A program made the translations under genes and the position numbers. From the NCBI RefSeq assembly GCF_018860365.1, contig NZ_JAHKPO010000014.1, positions 62,001 to 126,000 on the forward strand: a DNA stretch of 64,000 nt, given 5' to 3'. The stretch is from Arenibacter algicola. GTDB taxonomy: Bacteria > Bacteroidota > Bacteroidia > Flavobacteriales > Flavobacteriaceae. Below the pieces are notes generated by a model. It saw only the letters and a program-made list of their open reading frames with translations, was not told the DNA's origin and ran no database searches. Shown here piece by piece: positions 55,559 to 64,000 of the stretch (the first letter of the stretch is position 1; each line of letters opens with the position of its first letter).

Positions 55559-57252
55559 TGAAAAATAGCTATTACTTACTTTTATTTCTTCTAGCCATAA
55601 ATACGGGATTGGCCCAGGATTTTACGGTTAAAAATTACACTGTAGACATTACGGTCCATAAAGAAGGTTATTTTGATGTAGTTGAAAACTACAATCTTAA
55701 CTTCGAAATCCCCAAACACGGTATTTATAGGACCATCCAAACAAAATATGACCTTGTAGATTCCAAAGGCAACGAAACTACCCGAAAGATAAGGATCAGT
55801 AAGATAAAGGTTCCCAATTACAAATTTGATGCTCCGTTCGATTTTGTGCAAAAGATGCAGGAAAACATGGAGATCAAAATTGGGGATAAGGATATTACCC
55901 TGGTTGGTCCTCAACATTACGAGATAAAATATAGGGTCCACAATGCCTTTCTTTTTGAGGATTCGCAAATCCGTTTTTATTGGAACATAAAACCAGAAGA
56001 TTGGCTGGCCGAATTTCATCAGGTCAGTTTTACCATTAGGCTTCCGGACAATGTATTTCCCAGCAAAGAAAATAGCTTTGTGTACGCAGGGGATAGGGGT
56101 ACTTCCACCACCACTACGGACATGCAATTATATTATACAAATAATGAATTCTCGGGAACGAGCAAGGCGGGATTTGTATCCCATCCCGGACAAAGTGTTA
56201 CCGTATTGATCAATCTTCCCCTAGGATCGGTTAAGGAAGAAAAGCCTTTCTGGCCATTTTGGGATAATTATGGTTGGGTATTCTTAATCGGGATAATGCT
56301 TTTTACTTTCTTTAGGGTATGGTGGAAATTTGGTAAGGACCAACGTGTCATTGCTGCTACCAGTTATTATCCACCGGATAGTTTGGATCCGGCCATGCTA
56401 GGTTTTTTGATCAACGATAAGGATGACAATTCCGACCTAATAGCTTTAATACCTTATTGGGGCTCAAAAGGATTGATAAGATTGGAAGAAATTCCCAAAA
56501 AAGGCCTTTTTGGGTCAAAGGATACTAAAATTATACGGCTGCAATCTTTACCATTGGATTCACCCTCCTATGAATTGGAAATATTCAAGGGGTTGTTTGG
56601 TGATAATAACAATGTGGTTGGTACGGAAGTGCTGGTGAGTAGTTTAAAGGATACCTTTTATACCAAGATGATAAAGGCGCGCAGCCAATTAAAGGAAAGT
56701 GCGCAACCCTATTACGAGGCAGAGTCAAAAAAAATGCAGGGTATTATGTATGTGGCCTTAATTGCTTTGGCGATTGGACTTACCTTGGTGGGTTTATTCT
56801 TTTGGGGACCTTTGGCAGCAGTGGCAATAGTAGTCTTTTGTGTGATTCTGATTTTTGTTAATCGATTTATGGTAAAAAAGAATGCCAAAGGCAATGAATT
56901 GCTTTCGGAATTAAAGGGATTTAAAAGATTTATTAAGGTAGCTGAGGAAAACAGATTAAAAATGCTTTTGAAGGATGACCCGCATTATTTTGAAAATACC
57001 CTAGGGTATGCACTGGCCTTTGGTTTGTTTGATCAATGGGCCAAAAAGTTTCGAGATCTGAATATACCGCCCCCGGACTGGTATACGTCCACTTCAAGTA
57101 GCAGCCTTACAATGAATCAGTTTTCCAAATCTTTTTCCAATGCCATGGCAAGCACTAAATCGAATATGGTGAGTTCCCCATCCAGTAGCGGAAGTTCTGG
57201 CGGAGGTTCCTCCGGCGGTGGTTTTGGCGGTGGCGGTGGCGGTAGCTGGTAA
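55558..57252 (+). CDS. DUF2207 membrane protein with Gly-rich tail
   Basis: This 564-aa protein has a signal peptide, a DUF2207 periplasmic domain (about 20-220), a membrane helix around 235-250, two more helices near 395-440, and a Ser/Gly-rich C-terminus (SSGGGFGGGGGGSW end). The family is coupled to lemA across many bacteria; function is unknown. The start overlaps lemA's stop, so both are translated from one message. Confidence 0.9.
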   Translation: MKNSYYLLLFLLAINTGLAQDFTVKNYTVDITVHKEGYFDVVENYNLNFEIPKHGIYRTIQTKYDLVDSKGNETTRKIRISKIKVPNYKFDAPFDFVQKMQENMEIKIGDKDITLVGPQHYEIKYRVHNAFLFEDSQIRFYWNIKPEDWLAEFHQVSFTIRLPDNVFPSKENSFVYAGDRGTSTTTTDMQLYYTNNEFSGTSKAGFVSHPGQSVTVLINLPLGSVKEEKPFWPFWDNYGWVFLIGIMLFTFFRVWWKFGKDQRVIAATSYYPPDSLDPAMLGFLINDKDDNSDLIALIPYWGSKGLIRLEEIPKKGLFGSKDTKIIRLQSLPLDSPSYELEIFKGLFGDNNNVVGTEVLVSSLKDTFYTKMIKARSQLKESAQPYYEAESKKMQGIMYVALIALAIGLTLVGLFFWGPLAAVAIVVFCVILIFVNRFMVKKNAKGNELLSELKGFKRFIKVAEENRLKMLLKDDPHYFENTLGYALAFGLFDQWAKKFRDLNIPPPDWYTSTSSSSLTMNQFSKSFSNAMASTKSNMVSSPSSSGSSGGGSSGGGFGGGGGGSW

Positions 57253-57458
57253 GCTGATGGTTGTTCTGGAGATTGTATGGAATTTATAGTGGAAGGCCTT
57301 GCCGTTGCCTATATTTATAGCTAACCACATAGGGGATTAAATTTTGAGTTCCTAACTTGTAGTGATTAGTTGATTGTTAAAAATGACATGGCTTCCTAGA
57401 TGGGCACAATTAATAAAAGTTATACTTACTTTTGTGGTTCACTGGAAAAGTTATTTTT

Positions 57459-58397
57459 ATGTCCAAATCCCAGAATACACTTCTTATAGTACTTGCTTTT
57501 TTTGCCATATATGTGATTTGGGGATCCACTTATCTTATGAACAAGATTGCTGTGCATGAACTACCTCCATTTATGTTGGCTTCTGTACGCTTTTCGGTCG
57601 CTGGAATTTTAATTTTTGTGCTCTGTAAAATCATGGGAATTCCACTGACCATCACAAAAAAACAACTACTGAATTCTATTGTTGCAGGATTTCTATTCCT
57701 TGCTTTTGGAAACGGATTTGTAGTATGGGCACTTAAGTACGTAGACAGTGGTTTTGCAGCTTTGGAAATAGCGGCACAGCCTTTGGTAATTCTATTGTTA
57801 ATGCGGATTCTTGAAGGGAAAAAGATTCAGACCATGTCCGTAGTAGGCGTTATAATCGGCATATTGGGCATCTATTTATTGGTAAGTCAAAATCAGGTTA
57901 TAAGTCAGGAGAACTCGGTCTTAGGGATGGTCATGATCTTTTTCTGTATGGTTAGTTGGGCCTATGGTAGTTTGTTTGTAGCCAAGGCGGATCTGCCCAA
58001 GAATTATTTTGTTAATACTGGATTCCAAATGTTTAGCGCGGGAATCATACTAATGGTAGGAAGTTTGCTTATCGGGGAGACCTGGACCCTTCCTACCACT
58101 TGGAGCAGTCCGGTACAATATTCTATGTTGTTCCTGATTCTTCTGGGCAGTATTGTTGCCTTTACGGCATTTAATTATTTATTAAAAGTGGTTTCTCCAG
58201 AAAAGGTAGCTACTTCCACCTATGTAAATCCAATTATAGCACTTTTACTGGGCTGGTTTTTCTTGGATGAACAGATCACCACTCAGTCCACAATTGCGGC
58301 TATAGTGCTTTTAACGGGGGTCTATTTCATCAATACCCGAAAAAAATTGGTTTTGTTTTCTAGGTTTTCAAGCCGGTATTCGCCAAAAGAGGATTAA
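57459..58397 (+). CDS. EamA/DMT family transporter
   Basis: This 312-aa integral membrane protein has about ten hydrophobic helices in two EamA repeats. FFAIYVIWGSTYLMNKIA lies at about 13-30 and the second repeat (VMIFFCMVSWAYGSLF) in the middle. Such proteins export amino acids, metabolites or drugs; the substrate is unknown. I chose ATG 57459. The upstream in-frame TTG at 57432 adds nine residues outside the usual start. Confidence 0.9.
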   Translation: MSKSQNTLLIVLAFFAIYVIWGSTYLMNKIAVHELPPFMLASVRFSVAGILIFVLCKIMGIPLTITKKQLLNSIVAGFLFLAFGNGFVVWALKYVDSGFAALEIAAQPLVILLLMRILEGKKIQTMSVVGVIIGILGIYLLVSQNQVISQENSVLGMVMIFFCMVSWAYGSLFVAKADLPKNYFVNTGFQMFSAGIILMVGSLLIGETWTLPTTWSSPVQYSMLFLILLGSIVAFTAFNYLLKVVSPEKVATSTYVNPIIALLLGWFFLDEQITTQSTIAAIVLLTGVYFINTRKKLVLFSRFSSRYSPKED

Positions 58398-58461
58398 GGG
58401 GGTGTTTTAATAATACAATCCTTCATAAAGGAATAGGTTAAAGGTTAGTGCATACTGATAT

Positions 58462-58495
58462 AAAAAAAGCAGGTGACTACCACATCAACTGCTTT
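58462..58495 (-). terminator. terminator of the micro-ORF unit
   Basis: A stem AAAGCAG/CTGCTTT (58466-58472 with 58489-58495), with an inner GTG/CAC pair, is followed on the minus strand by a T run. It lies 36 bp beyond the stop of the last small ORF (58531) and thus supports a real minus-strand transcript. Confidence 0.65.
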
Positions 58496-58530
58496 AAATA
58501 TAGAACCTTATTACCATTGAATAATGGGAA

Positions 58531-58662
58531 TTAATTTAAATAGATTCTGCGCTCGGCCCAACGGTTCTTCTTTATACTTCTAAAATTTACCATTAGAATA
58601 CTTTCCCCGGTCAACTGAAAATTTGTTGATTCTGATTGTGATTTATGAATGAATAGTTTCAT
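58531..58662 (-). CDS. micro-ORF A, 43 aa
   Basis: The third ORF of the minus-strand unit begins with ATG at 58662 and ends TAA at 58531. The peptide is basic, starts MKLFIHKSQSES, and ends with a cluster KKNRWAERRIYLN. It shares with the two 28-aa ORFs only the Trp plus Arg-rich ending. It starts 23 bp after ORF B, with an A/T-rich leader and no Shine-Dalgarno. Coding is inferred from position and intactness; there is no paralogue to test it. Confidence 0.42.
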   Translation of the reverse strand: MKLFIHKSQSESTNFQLTGESILMVNFRSIKKNRWAERRIYLN

Positions 58663-58685
58663 GATAGTTGTTTTAATTTTTTTAA

Positions 58686-58772
58686 TTACCTGAAACGCCT
58701 TTTGGTGTTCCAGATGTTGCTTTTAGAGTTTTCCATTGTTTGCTTTACGAAGTGTTTGTTGACTGTTTCCAT
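58686..58772 (-). CDS. micro-ORF B, 28 aa, paralogue of micro-ORF C
   Basis: ATG at 58772 to TAA at 58686. The peptide starts METVNKHFVKQT and ends IWNTKRRFR. It is identical to micro-ORF C at 20 of 28 positions, and most differences are conservative (V/L, F/L, M/L, T/S, F/Y). Of the 20 identical residues, 7 use different synonymous codons, which argues for selection on protein sequence. Basic, no signal peptide, no membrane helix. Function unknown. Confidence 0.6.
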   Translation of the reverse strand: METVNKHFVKQTMENSKSNIWNTKRRFR

Positions 58773-58831
58773 TATCTTGATTTTTAATTGATGTTTAAAT
58801 TGTTTTTTTTTAAATTTTTGATTGTAGTCTG

Positions 58832-58918
58832 TTAATTGTACCTTCTTTTACTGTTCCAAATTCTACTTTTTGAAGATTCCAATGTTTGCTTTACCAAATG
58901 TTTGTTTAGAGTTTCCAT
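58832..58918 (-). CDS. micro-ORF C, 28 aa, paralogue of micro-ORF B
   Basis: ATG at 58918 to TAA at 58832. The peptide starts METLNKHLVKQT and ends IWNSKRRYN. It is first in the minus-strand unit, followed by a 59-bp A/T-rich spacer and micro-ORF B. The two ORFs have the same length, start and ending motif. An inverted repeat (58983-59009) lies 64-91 bp upstream. I recognise no family. Confidence 0.6.
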   Translation of the reverse strand: METLNKHLVKQTLESSKSRIWNSKRRYN

Positions 58919-58982
58919 GATATTTATTTTTATTGTGATTAATTGATTTACTACTAGAAGACGATAGATGGATATAATTGTT

Positions 58983-59009
58983 ACAGTACTATGTATAAAA
59001 TAGTACCGT
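58983..59009. promoter_or_regulatory. inverted repeat upstream of the micro-ORF unit
   Basis: ACAGTACTAT-7 nt-ATAGTACCGT pairs at 9 of 10 positions. Its place, upstream of micro-ORF C on the minus strand, suggests an operator, but no bound regulator is known and the promoter boxes are not clear. Confidence 0.45.
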
Positions 59010-59044
59010 TTTAAGCAATATTTAACATTAATGCCCGGACTTTC

Positions 59045-59056
59045 GGGGGGGGGGGG
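59045..59056 (+). repeat. G12 homopolymer tract
   Basis: Twelve consecutive G in an otherwise AT-rich non-coding stretch, 127 bp upstream of micro-ORF C and about 295 bp upstream of the OsmC gene. Such tracts can slip and change promoter spacing; they are also frequent sequencing weak points. Confidence 0.85.
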
Positions 59057-59351
59057 TGAAGAATTATTTATCTGATAATCAAATGATTATATTGATAAAA
59101 ATTTTTATCGATCTTAAAAAAATACTTTAGGTTGGGTGCAATAAAAGACGAGTTGAAGGAATTGTGTAAAATTTAAAGGATTATTATTACCTATTTAATA
59201 TCTTAGAGGTTAGTGTTCTTAATTATTCACCATTCATATGTTAAGTAAGGTTTCCCAATTCCCTGATGAAAAGGAATTATGTTGGCCAAGGAAGCGCAAC
59301 ATGGATCAAAGTGGGTAAAAAATAGAATGTAATAACTTAAAATTAATAGGT

Positions 59352-59771
59352 ATGAAATTCACAAGAAAAGCAAGTGCAAACTGGAAAGGTAGCGGAAAGG
59401 ATGGCAAGGGTACCTTGAGTACAGAAAGTACCATTTTGAAGGATACCCAATATTCCTTTAAGTCACGATTCGAAGATGGTAAGGGTACCAACCCTGAGGA
59501 ATTGATTGGAGCGGCCCATGCAGGATGTTTTACCATGCAGCTCAGTTTTTTGTTGGGAGAGGCCGGGTTTACACCAACCAACTTGGATACTAGCGCTAAG
59601 GTAAACTTTGAGGATGGGAGTATAACACAAATAAGCTTAATTCTTAACGGTCAGGTGCCGGGAATCAAGTTGGAGCAGTTTAAGGAAATTGCCAAAAAAG
59701 CCAAGGAAATTTGCCCTATTTCCAAATTATTAAAGACAGATATAGTGTTGGAGGTAAGCTTAAAGGCATAG
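59352..59771 (+). CDS. OsmC family peroxiredoxin-like protein
   Basis: This 139-aa protein has an OsmC fold with the first catalytic Cys in ELIGAAHAGCFTMQLS (about 48-63) and the second in KEICPISKLL (about 118-127). OsmC enzymes reduce organic hydroperoxides with thiols. Length fits the OsmC subfamily. It is monocistronic and ends at a bidirectional terminator shared with the TonB receptor gene. The long upstream region contains a G12 tract and the micro-ORF unit. Confidence 0.92.
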   Translation: MKFTRKASANWKGSGKDGKGTLSTESTILKDTQYSFKSRFEDGKGTNPEELIGAAHAGCFTMQLSFLLGEAGFTPTNLDTSAKVNFEDGSITQISLILNGQVPGIKLEQFKEIAKKAKEICPISKLLKTDIVLEVSLKA

Positions 59772-59810
59772 AAACCAATGCTGTTTACATCCATATTGAT
59801 ATCAATAAAA

Positions 59811-59834
59811 AAAAGCCACTGTTAAGTGGCTTTT
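59811..59834. terminator. bidirectional terminator
   Basis: A perfect 10-bp stem AAAAGCCACT/AGTGGCTTTT has a 4-nt loop and A/T runs on both sides. It lies between convergent genes ending at 59771 and 59864. Confidence 0.85.
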
Positions 59835-59863
59835 CCCATTTATTTGAATGCTATTTGCAATTC

Positions 59864-62818
59864 CTATTTAAGTGTAAAATTTACTCTGGCAAAAAGGAAT
59901 CTACCTCCTATGCCAAATTGTTGTGCTCTACGCGACCAATCAAAGCGTCCGTCACTACGATTGCCAAATTCATCCTTGGCCCTGTCCGGATAAATATCGA
60001 ACAAATTATTTGCTCCAAGGGTAAACGTTAGGGCATCCGTTGCTTTAAAACCCACGGATAGGTCCGTAACCAATTTTGTGCCGAATACCTGCTGATTGGC
60101 CACTGTTGTTGTTGCTTCGGTTACCTCACCAAAGTATACATTTCTTAAGAAAATGATAAATTTATCCGAGGTAAGGCTGTTGGAAAGGTTTATTTTAGTT
60201 CTGGGTACGGCCTCTTCCAAATAAACCCTACTATCCTCAGGAAAGTAGGTGTCGACCTTACCAGCGTTTCTAAGAACATCCGATGCATTTATGTCTCCGA
60301 CCTTTTTTGTTTTGGAGAAGGTACCAGCTAGGTCTGACTTGAGTCTCCAATTAGCACCTAAGTCGGTTTTATGGGTTACCACTAAATCCAAGCCTTTGGA
60401 TTCGGTATCAATCGCATTGGCAAAGAAGGAAGCTGCCGTAGCATTTGCTTGTCGTAATATATTCAATAATTCCAATTGTGATCCAGAATATACAGCTGGT
60501 ATGTCGTCCACTCCTGTACCTGCATCAGCTGAAGGGCTAAACTGCCCTGTATAGACAACTCGGTCATTTATTTTAACGAAATAACCATCTACAGTTATAG
60601 TTAAATTGGCATCCGGTATTTTGGCGGTAAGCCCCAAACTAACACTTTGGGAAGTTTCCTCCTTCAACTGTGGAATGCCCAAAAGGTTGGCCGCCCTACT
60701 ATTATTAGCAAAAGTCCCTACCTCCTGTGGATTGCCCTGATTGTCAAATATGGTCGAGGTGGAATTAAAGTTGATTTGATGTAAAGAAGGTGCCCTAAAG
60801 CCTGTATTCAAAGCTCCACGAATATTCAGATTATCCGTAGCCTTGAATCTTCCTGCCAATTTAAAATTGATGGTACCTCCGAAATCGCTGTAATTTTCAT
60901 AACGGGTGGCGAAACTTGCCAAAAACGCTTCTGAGAAATCAGCTTCTACATCAAAATATCCAGCTACACTACTTCTTCCCCTAGAAAGTTCATTACCTGG
61001 CGCAAAACCTGGAAACACTTGAGAACCCCCAGGTCTAGCACTTCCGAAAAAATCCCTTGAGGGTGACTGGCTAGCCACAGTAATTAATTGTCCCGCACTG
61101 GTATATTGACCATAAGAAGCTGGCTCTCCAGCCACAATATCATAGTTCTCAACTCTATATTCTGCACCAAAGGCAATGTTTAACCCGGACATAACATCCT
61201 CAAAGAATTGAGTGATGTCCAAATTGGAGGTGTTTTGAAGAAAAGAAAATCCCCCTGCATCGAAAAAGGTAGGAGAGGCATTTTGCATAGAGGCATTATG
61301 CGTGTTTCCAATGGTATATAAAAAAGAATTCTTTCCATAGGTATTGCTTAAGTCAATGCTCCAATCTCCAACCATCCCCTTTATTCCAAGAGATATGGAT
61401 TGGTCTTTAATACTAGAGTTGATTTCGGGTAGAAAACCATTGAAATAAGCTGGGGTATAGGTCCTGTTTTGGTTAGGTAACCTATAAAATCCTGCTGAAT
61501 TACCAGTTCTCGAGCTGATCCCTGCAAAAGAGTATAGAGTAGTGCCGATATCATCCAAGGGCAAGGAGAAATTGGCAAATAATCTACCCCCACGCAAGGC
61601 AGACTGTCCTACCCGCATATTGTAGTCACTTCTTTGTTGCCCTCGGGCCGCCAATTCCTCGGTCGTTGTATTATTGGATAATGGGTTGTAAAAAACGACT
61701 GTGCCATCACTATAAACTTTAGTTGGACTATGTAATTCCTCTGGGGTAAAGCCACTTATCAAATCTTTATCATCCTGAGTTAAAAATTGAAGATTCTGAG
61801 CCAACGAAACAACATCGGAATCCCCTAGATTGGCCAAATCCAGGCCTTGGCCCACGGCCAATCTTTCCACAGAATTATAGGCATTAAATATGGAACCTTC
61901 CCATTCCTTCATTCGACTATACTCTTCCCGAACGTCAAAATCTCCGGAGAGGTTTATAAATCCACCATTATCACCCAATGGAATGCCATAACTAGCGGAT
62001 ATGTTAGTGGTTGCTCCGTCTACGCCACCTGTTTGATCATTGGCATTTTTGGTGAAATTGGCCCCTGTGGTGACCGTTGTGGTAAGTTCATTTACATTTT
62101 TGTTCAAGATAATATTGATAACCCCGGCAATGGCATCTGAACCATATTGAGCAGCCGCACCGTCCCGTAAGACTTCTATACGCTGTATGGCAGCGGCAGG
62201 GATGGCATTTAAATCCGTTCCCACACTTCCTCTACCAAAGGTTCCGTTTACATTGATCAAGGAAGAGGTGTGCCTTCTTTTGCCATTAATCAATACTAAA
62301 ACCTGATCGGGTCCCAATCCTCTTAGCGAGGCTGGGTCAATATGATCTGTACCATCCGAAATGGTCTGGGTATTGGAGGTAAAGGAAGGAGCCACATAAT
62401 TCAATATCTGGTTTAGATTTACCTGTGGTGCCACATTGTTTAGTTCCGTCATGTCTATGACATCTACGGGAACGGTACTTTCGGTGGCTGTTCTGTTTGG
62501 ATTACGCGAACCAACGATAATTACTTCCGACAATGCCACACCAGAAGTAAGACGTATATCCATCACGGTATTATTGACCGTGACCTGTAAGGTCTCGAAT
62601 CCAATATAGGAAACCACTAAAATATCGCCCATGGAAGCCTCAATGGTAAAGTTGCCATCGAAATCTGTGGTTGTACCTGTGGTGGTTCCTTTAATAACTA
62701 TGGATGCACCGGGCAATGGTGTTCCCTCTTCATCCAAAACTGATCCCGTTATTTGAGCGTTGGAAAAACCAACCATCCCAAAAATGAAAATCATAGCAAT
62801 AAAGTAATACTTTTTCAT
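59864..62818 (-). CDS. TonB-dependent outer-membrane receptor
   Basis: This 984-aa receptor has a signal peptide to about residue 21. A carboxypeptidase-regulatory-like beta-sandwich follows ([18 protein letters not shown], about 22-95), then the plug with [21 protein letters not shown] and a long 22-strand barrel ending [10 protein letters not shown]. It imports a bulky ligand across the outer membrane using TonB energy. No SusD partner is adjacent, so it is a stand-alone receptor, probably not a classic polysaccharide locus. I chose ATG 62818; the upstream frame to 62902 is not signal-like. Confidence 0.93.
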   Translation of the reverse strand: MKKYYFIAMIFIFGMVGFSNAQITGSVLDEEGTPLPGASIVIKGTTTGTTTDFDGNFTIEASMGDILVVSYIGFETLQVTVNNTVMDIRLTSGVALSEVIIVGSRNPNRTATESTVPVDVIDMTELNNVAPQVNLNQILNYVAPSFTSNTQTISDGTDHIDPASLRGLGPDQVLVLINGKRRHTSSLINVNGTFGRGSVGTDLNAIPAAAIQRIEVLRDGAAAQYGSDAIAGVINIILNKNVNELTTTVTTGANFTKNANDQTGGVDGATTNISASYGIPLGDNGGFINLSGDFDVREEYSRMKEWEGSIFNAYNSVERLAVGQGLDLANLGDSDVVSLAQNLQFLTQDDKDLISGFTPEELHSPTKVYSDGTVVFYNPLSNNTTTEELAARGQQRSDYNMRVGQSALRGGRLFANFSLPLDDIGTTLYSFAGISSRTGNSAGFYRLPNQNRTYTPAYFNGFLPEINSSIKDQSISLGIKGMVGDWSIDLSNTYGKNSFLYTIGNTHNASMQNASPTFFDAGGFSFLQNTSNLDITQFFEDVMSGLNIAFGAEYRVENYDIVAGEPASYGQYTSAGQLITVASQSPSRDFFGSARPGGSQVFPGFAPGNELSRGRSSVAGYFDVEADFSEAFLASFATRYENYSDFGGTINFKLAGRFKATDNLNIRGALNTGFRAPSLHQINFNSTSTIFDNQGNPQEVGTFANNSRAANLLGIPQLKEETSQSVSLGLTAKIPDANLTITVDGYFVKINDRVVYTGQFSPSADAGTGVDDIPAVYSGSQLELLNILRQANATAASFFANAIDTESKGLDLVVTHKTDLGANWRLKSDLAGTFSKTKKVGDINASDVLRNAGKVDTYFPEDSRVYLEEAVPRTKINLSNSLTSDKFIIFLRNVYFGEVTEATTTVANQQVFGTKLVTDLSVGFKATDALTFTLGANNLFDIYPDRAKDEFGNRSDGRFDWSRRAQQFGIGGRFLFARVNFTLK

Positions 62819-63308
62819 ATATGAGTTTTTTGAGTTAATATGCCTAGAAGTTAAGCATTTTTGGGGTGAATTGTAAGAAAAACTTCTAAAATAATAAGGC
62901 AATCATCTAATAAAGAGGACTATATGAATGGGATTATTATTAGAAGCACGGGTATTGCTTAGGGATTGGAAGTACTAGGGCATCATTAATATTGGTAATG
63001 GGCGAGGTGTTTATAAGGATCAATTAATACAGAAGTTGTAATTTCTTGTTTTTTATCCCAAAATCCTGAAAATCATGTCCTGTTTTTTTTAATAGGGATA
63101 AAAAATTGGGGGACTAAATTAAATTATTTGAAATACTAGCCTTATATTTGTTGAAGTTTAAAGAGTTGCGCATTGACCTGTAATCACCATTGCTGCTACT
63201 AAATTCTTGGGTAGATAAAATTAGATTCATTTTTCTTTTTCAAACACTCGTTTAGTATTTCAACCGCTGCTCAGACGAGATTTACAATTTATAACTTTAA
63301 AAAAAACA
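62819..63308. other. 490-bp divergent intergenic region
   Basis: It holds the promoters of the minus-strand TonB receptor and the plus-strand cold-shock protein. The latter probably has a long leader, as many csp mRNAs do. I found no convincing ORF, RNA gene or repeat. Confidence 0.45.
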
Positions 63309-63764
63309 ATGGCAAAATCGCAACAAACTTATAGTAAAAGTGAAAAAGAAAAGAAGCGTCTAAAAAAGCGCGAGGAGAAACAAAAGAAAAAGGAGGCTCG
63401 TAAATTGGAGTCGAAGGAAAATGGACCTGGTATCCAATTTGCCTATGTTGATCACGACGGAAATTTAACGGATACGCCGCCAGATCCCTCTAAAAAAGTA
63501 AAAATAGATGCCTCTACCATAGAAATAGGGGTGCCTAAAAGGGATGATAGTGATGTTGAGGAATTCGACCCTGTTAGAAATGGAAAAGTTTCCTTCTTTG
63601 ATACTTCCAAGGGATTTGGGTTCATAATCGATAGTGAAAACCAAGAGAAGTATTTTACCCATGTTAGTGGGCTCATAGATGAGATTGCTGAAAATGACAA
63701 GGTTTCCTTTGAACTTGAAAAGGGGCTGAAAGGTATGAATGCAGTACGAGTAAAGAAAATCTAG
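63309..63764 (+). CDS. cold-shock domain protein with Lys-rich N-terminal extension
   Basis: This 151-aa protein has a basic N-terminus (Lys/Glu/Arg-rich, about 1-40), a variable acidic linker, and a C-terminal cold-shock domain from about 93. RNP1 appears as KGFGFI and RNP2 as KYFTHVS, the nucleic-acid-binding motifs. It should bind single-stranded RNA or DNA. The long charged extension distinguishes it from the 65-70-aa CspA type and may aid RNA condensation or ribosome binding. A terminator follows. Confidence 0.9.
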   Translation: MAKSQQTYSKSEKEKKRLKKREEKQKKKEARKLESKENGPGIQFAYVDHDGNLTDTPPDPSKKVKIDASTIEIGVPKRDDSDVEEFDPVRNGKVSFFDTSKGFGFIIDSENQEKYFTHVSGLIDEIAENDKVSFELEKGLKGMNAVRVKKI

Positions 63765-63811
63765 TTTCTAAGTCAATTCCAATAATGGAATTGCGCACAT
63801 ATATAATATTT

Positions 63812-63866
63812 AGGGTAGTGCAGATAAATTCAACTTTGTATGGATTTATGTACTACCCTTGTTTTT
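63812..63866 (+). terminator. hairpin terminator of the cold-shock gene
   Basis: A stem AGGGTAGT/ACTACCCT (63812-63819 with 63852-63859), partly extended by ATAAAT/ATTTAT pairing inside, is followed by TGTTTTTT. A smaller hairpin CAATTCC/GGAATTG lies earlier at 63774-63793. Confidence 0.65.
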
Positions 63867-64000
63867 TGCCATAATTTGGGTAAATGAGGCCCCGTTTATA
63901 TGTTCCCCGATTCAAACTTCCTATTTAGTTCTTAACGCTTCTATTGTTGATGGATACAAATTCCATTAAATTCTATAGTGGTCAATACAACAACTCTTTT

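Overview
The window looks like chromosomal DNA of a marine-type Flavobacteriaceae (Bacteroidota). The evidence is an AT-rich composition, A-rich leaders without Shine-Dalgarno sequences, a TonB-dependent receptor with a carboxypeptidase-regulatory-like N-terminal domain, many short-lipobox lipoproteins, TAnnTTTG-type promoter boxes, a DUF2207/LemA pair, a fused E1 alpha/beta 2-oxoacid dehydrogenase and a single-chain PurL. I cannot name the genus from sequence alone. I see no rRNA, tRNA, CRISPR array, prophage or classical insertion sequence.

Layout. 1-1.5 kb: a PAS histidine kinase cut by the left edge, facing a single-domain response regulator. 2-10.3 kb: a minus-strand fatty-acid beta-oxidation locus. 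An acyl-CoA ligase is followed by a separate unit of MarR regulator, 3-hydroxyacyl-CoA dehydrogenase/enoyl-CoA hydratase, thiolase and acyl-CoA dehydrogenase. A perfect 30-bp palindrome precedes marR, and a four-helix-bundle (S23/IVS-type) gene framed by inverted repeats sits between the hydratase and the thiolase. 10.8-24.6 kb: mixed housekeeping genes (glycosidase-like lipoprotein, GNAT, purL, CDF transporter, second acyl-CoA dehydrogenase, RNA methyltransferase, Asp-box lipoprotein, ECF sigma/membrane anti-sigma/Spy-like unit, ung). 24.8-32.4 kb: a response regulator, a leaderless NMT1-like binding protein, a DUF1835/nucleoside phosphorylase pair, a SUI1-like factor, a DinB-like protein, a 2OG-Fe(II) oxygenase and the fused E1.

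32.4-37.3 kb is a coherent regulatory module. A cytoplasmic NtrB-like kinase and an NtrC-type activator are followed by paired activator-site-like repeats, a consensus sigma-54 promoter, and an operon for a Cys-rich microprotein, glutamate dehydrogenase, a Gre-like factor and an unknown protein, closed by a strong terminator. 37.6-44 kb: a lipocalin/OmpA lipoprotein pair, then a compact six-gene polyketide/fatty-acid cluster (FAD oxidoreductase, methyltransferase, type III PKS, FabZ-like dehydratase, ketosynthase, ACP) facing TerC.

45-64 kb: HPF, M28 peptidase, DEAD-box helicase, VF530 protein, LpxD, SF2 helicase, di-haem cytochrome, pirin, LemA-DUF2207, EamA exporter, OsmC, TonB receptor and a cold-shock protein. 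Within the apparent 0.95-kb gap at 58.4-59.35 kb I find a minus-strand unit of three very small ORFs. Two are clear paralogues (28 aa, 20/28 identical, with 7 synonymous differences in the identical codons). The unit ends in an intrinsic terminator and lies downstream of an inverted repeat and a G12 tract. This is my leading candidate for something undescribed.
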